A DNA stretch of 42,854 nt from Silene noctiflora (taxonomy: Eukaryota > Streptophyta > Magnoliopsida > Caryophyllales > Caryophyllaceae): the NCBI GenBank assembly GCA_009801015.1, contig VHZZ01000952.1, positions 15,879 through 58,732 of the forward strand. The letters are read 5' to 3'. Made by a program: the position numbers and the translations under genes. Under the pieces are notes generated by a model that did no database searches, was not told the origin of the DNA, and was given only the letters and a program-made list of their open reading frames with translations. This document shows, piece by piece, positions 41,880-42,854 of the stretch. Positions within the stretch are counted from its first letter, which is position 1, and every line of letters begins with the position of its first letter.

Positions 41880-42854
41880 AAAAAGCTCATTACATTACTA
41901 ATTTATAATAATTAGTCGTATTAGTCATATTTAATAAATAGTCGGATTTTTATGTGAAATTAGTGTTATTTTTATTTTATTAATATTATGTTTAGGTGAG
42001 ACGGGATTACAAGACAAGATTGCGGACGGGATTCAAATTTGAAAAATGAGGAAAATAAACTATGGAACAAGCCTTGAAATCGTTCCTTTGTGACCGTCTT
42101 TGCTGCGCTTTCTACACCGCCTCTAGCCGCCGTGGACCACCACCGACCACCGACCACCATGGGGTACACCACCATCAGTCTCCATAACCCACTCTTGGAC
42201 AGCCACCACATCCACCACCACCACCAGCCACCACGACCTCTACAAATCCCTCCATCCATCGACATCAACAATAACAACCATCAATTAAACCCGTCTTCTA
42301 CACCATTTCTAACCACCATTACAACCACCCTGGACCACCATTACCACAACTCATGACCACCCCATCAGCCCAGTACCTCCACGACCCCAGGGAACCACCG
42401 TCAGCCACCTTAGCAGCCGACACAAGCTCTTCTTGGCCTCCTCTTCAGAGCTGCCCGACACCAAGAAAACAACAACCAGAAACTCCTTTGCCGGCCCACC
42501 GGCAGTCGCCATAATCACCGGCTGGGACAATACGCCACTTATCCCTCCATCTTCCAGAAACCTCCCTGCCGGCCAACCGGCCCCCACACTTCCTTCTTCC
42601 TCTGTTCGTACAAACGCGCATCAACCTGACTTCCCAGCCGGTGCACCGGTTGGGGCATCACCAACTTGCAAATGGAACTTGAAGAAGCAGAGACTCCCCT
42701 GCCGATGGTGGCGCCGACGGCCAGCCACCCGGTTGACAGCTACTGGACGCATTTTTCAGCCCTTGTTCATCGCCTATATATACCCTTGGCCCTTAGTCTT
42801 TTTGGACGACTTTTACTTAGCTTTTTTTTAGGATATTTTGATAATTAATCTTAT
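41880..42854 (+). repeat. Probable LTR-like segment with CCA-rich part, CCGG palindromes and TATA box
   Basis: A CCACCA-rich stretch (about 42115-42360) is followed by three spaced GCCGG/ACCGGC palindromes (42490, 42568, 42637) and then CCTATATATACCC near 42772-42785, a strong TATA-like box, close to the window end. Repeated palindromes upstream of a TATA box copy the layout of the gypsy LTR at 4.1 kb. Open frames across this part (for example 42433-42831) are low-complexity and not convincing proteins. No LTR terminus or PBS is inside the window. Confidence 0.4.

Noticed and set aside
41972..42277. 101-residue minus-strand frame rich in Trp and Gly
   Set aside because: It is the complement of the CCACCA-rich tract; the Trp/Gly run is a composition artefact.
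42433..42831. 132-residue open frame at the right edge, Pro/Ala/Ser rich
   Set aside because: Low-complexity composition over a CCA-rich and CCGG-repeat stretch, no recognisable domain, and it runs across the TATA-like box; more likely LTR sequence.

Overview
This is a stretch of a flowering-plant nuclear genome. It shows long introns with GT/AG borders, AT-rich spacers and dense nested transposable elements. Three housekeeping genes can be assembled exon by exon with every exon junction in frame. Recurrent words such as 'cggagtat' and the LTR motif ACTCGACCGAGT remind me of Caryophyllales (the Silene, beet and spinach group). That lineage guess is from memory and weak; nothing here proves it. 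No bacterial operon, CRISPR array, tRNA or rRNA gene was seen.

Layout. 1-5.85 kb is a transposon nest: a decayed Ty3/gypsy element on the minus strand (truncated RT, protease, gag, PBS and a full 1.46-kb 5' LTR), which appears inserted in the 5' LTR of a small TRIM-type element, followed by a 5'-truncated LINE with an 11-bp target duplication. 5.85-7.64 kb is AT-rich spacer. 7.9-24.1 kb (+) is a 29-exon L-arabinokinase gene (ARA1, 990 aa) whose introns hold SINEs, a solo LTR with a perfect 5-bp target duplication, a Stowaway MITE and a G/A-C/T foldback MITE. 25.1-27.6 kb (-) is a 5-exon AIG2-like (gamma-glutamylcyclotransferase-fold) gene of 169 aa, tail to tail with ARA1. 27.9-29.8 kb holds a 662-bp long-inverted-repeat element and a second LINE fragment. 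30.1-36.9 kb (-) is an 8-exon 20S proteasome beta-1/beta-type-6 gene (PBA1, 237 aa) with a DNA transposon and a 47-nt A run in its introns. 37-42.85 kb has no recognisable gene: AT-rich DNA, an 845-bp terminal-inverted-repeat element, a field of degenerate ATGTTACCA-type repeats, and at the right edge a CCA-rich segment with a TATA box that looks like part of another LTR.

The three genes are unrelated in function (sugar salvage, a GGCT-like protein, protein degradation), so their adjacency looks like ordinary plant synteny and not a pathway cluster. I did not find a convincing new biological system. The most unusual structures are the six evenly spaced palindromes in the gypsy LTR, the gypsy/TRIM nesting, and the transposon with gene-leader-like interior in PBA1. 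Two single-N positions need care; one (1298) joins two identical 95-bp copies and is almost certainly an assembly artefact.
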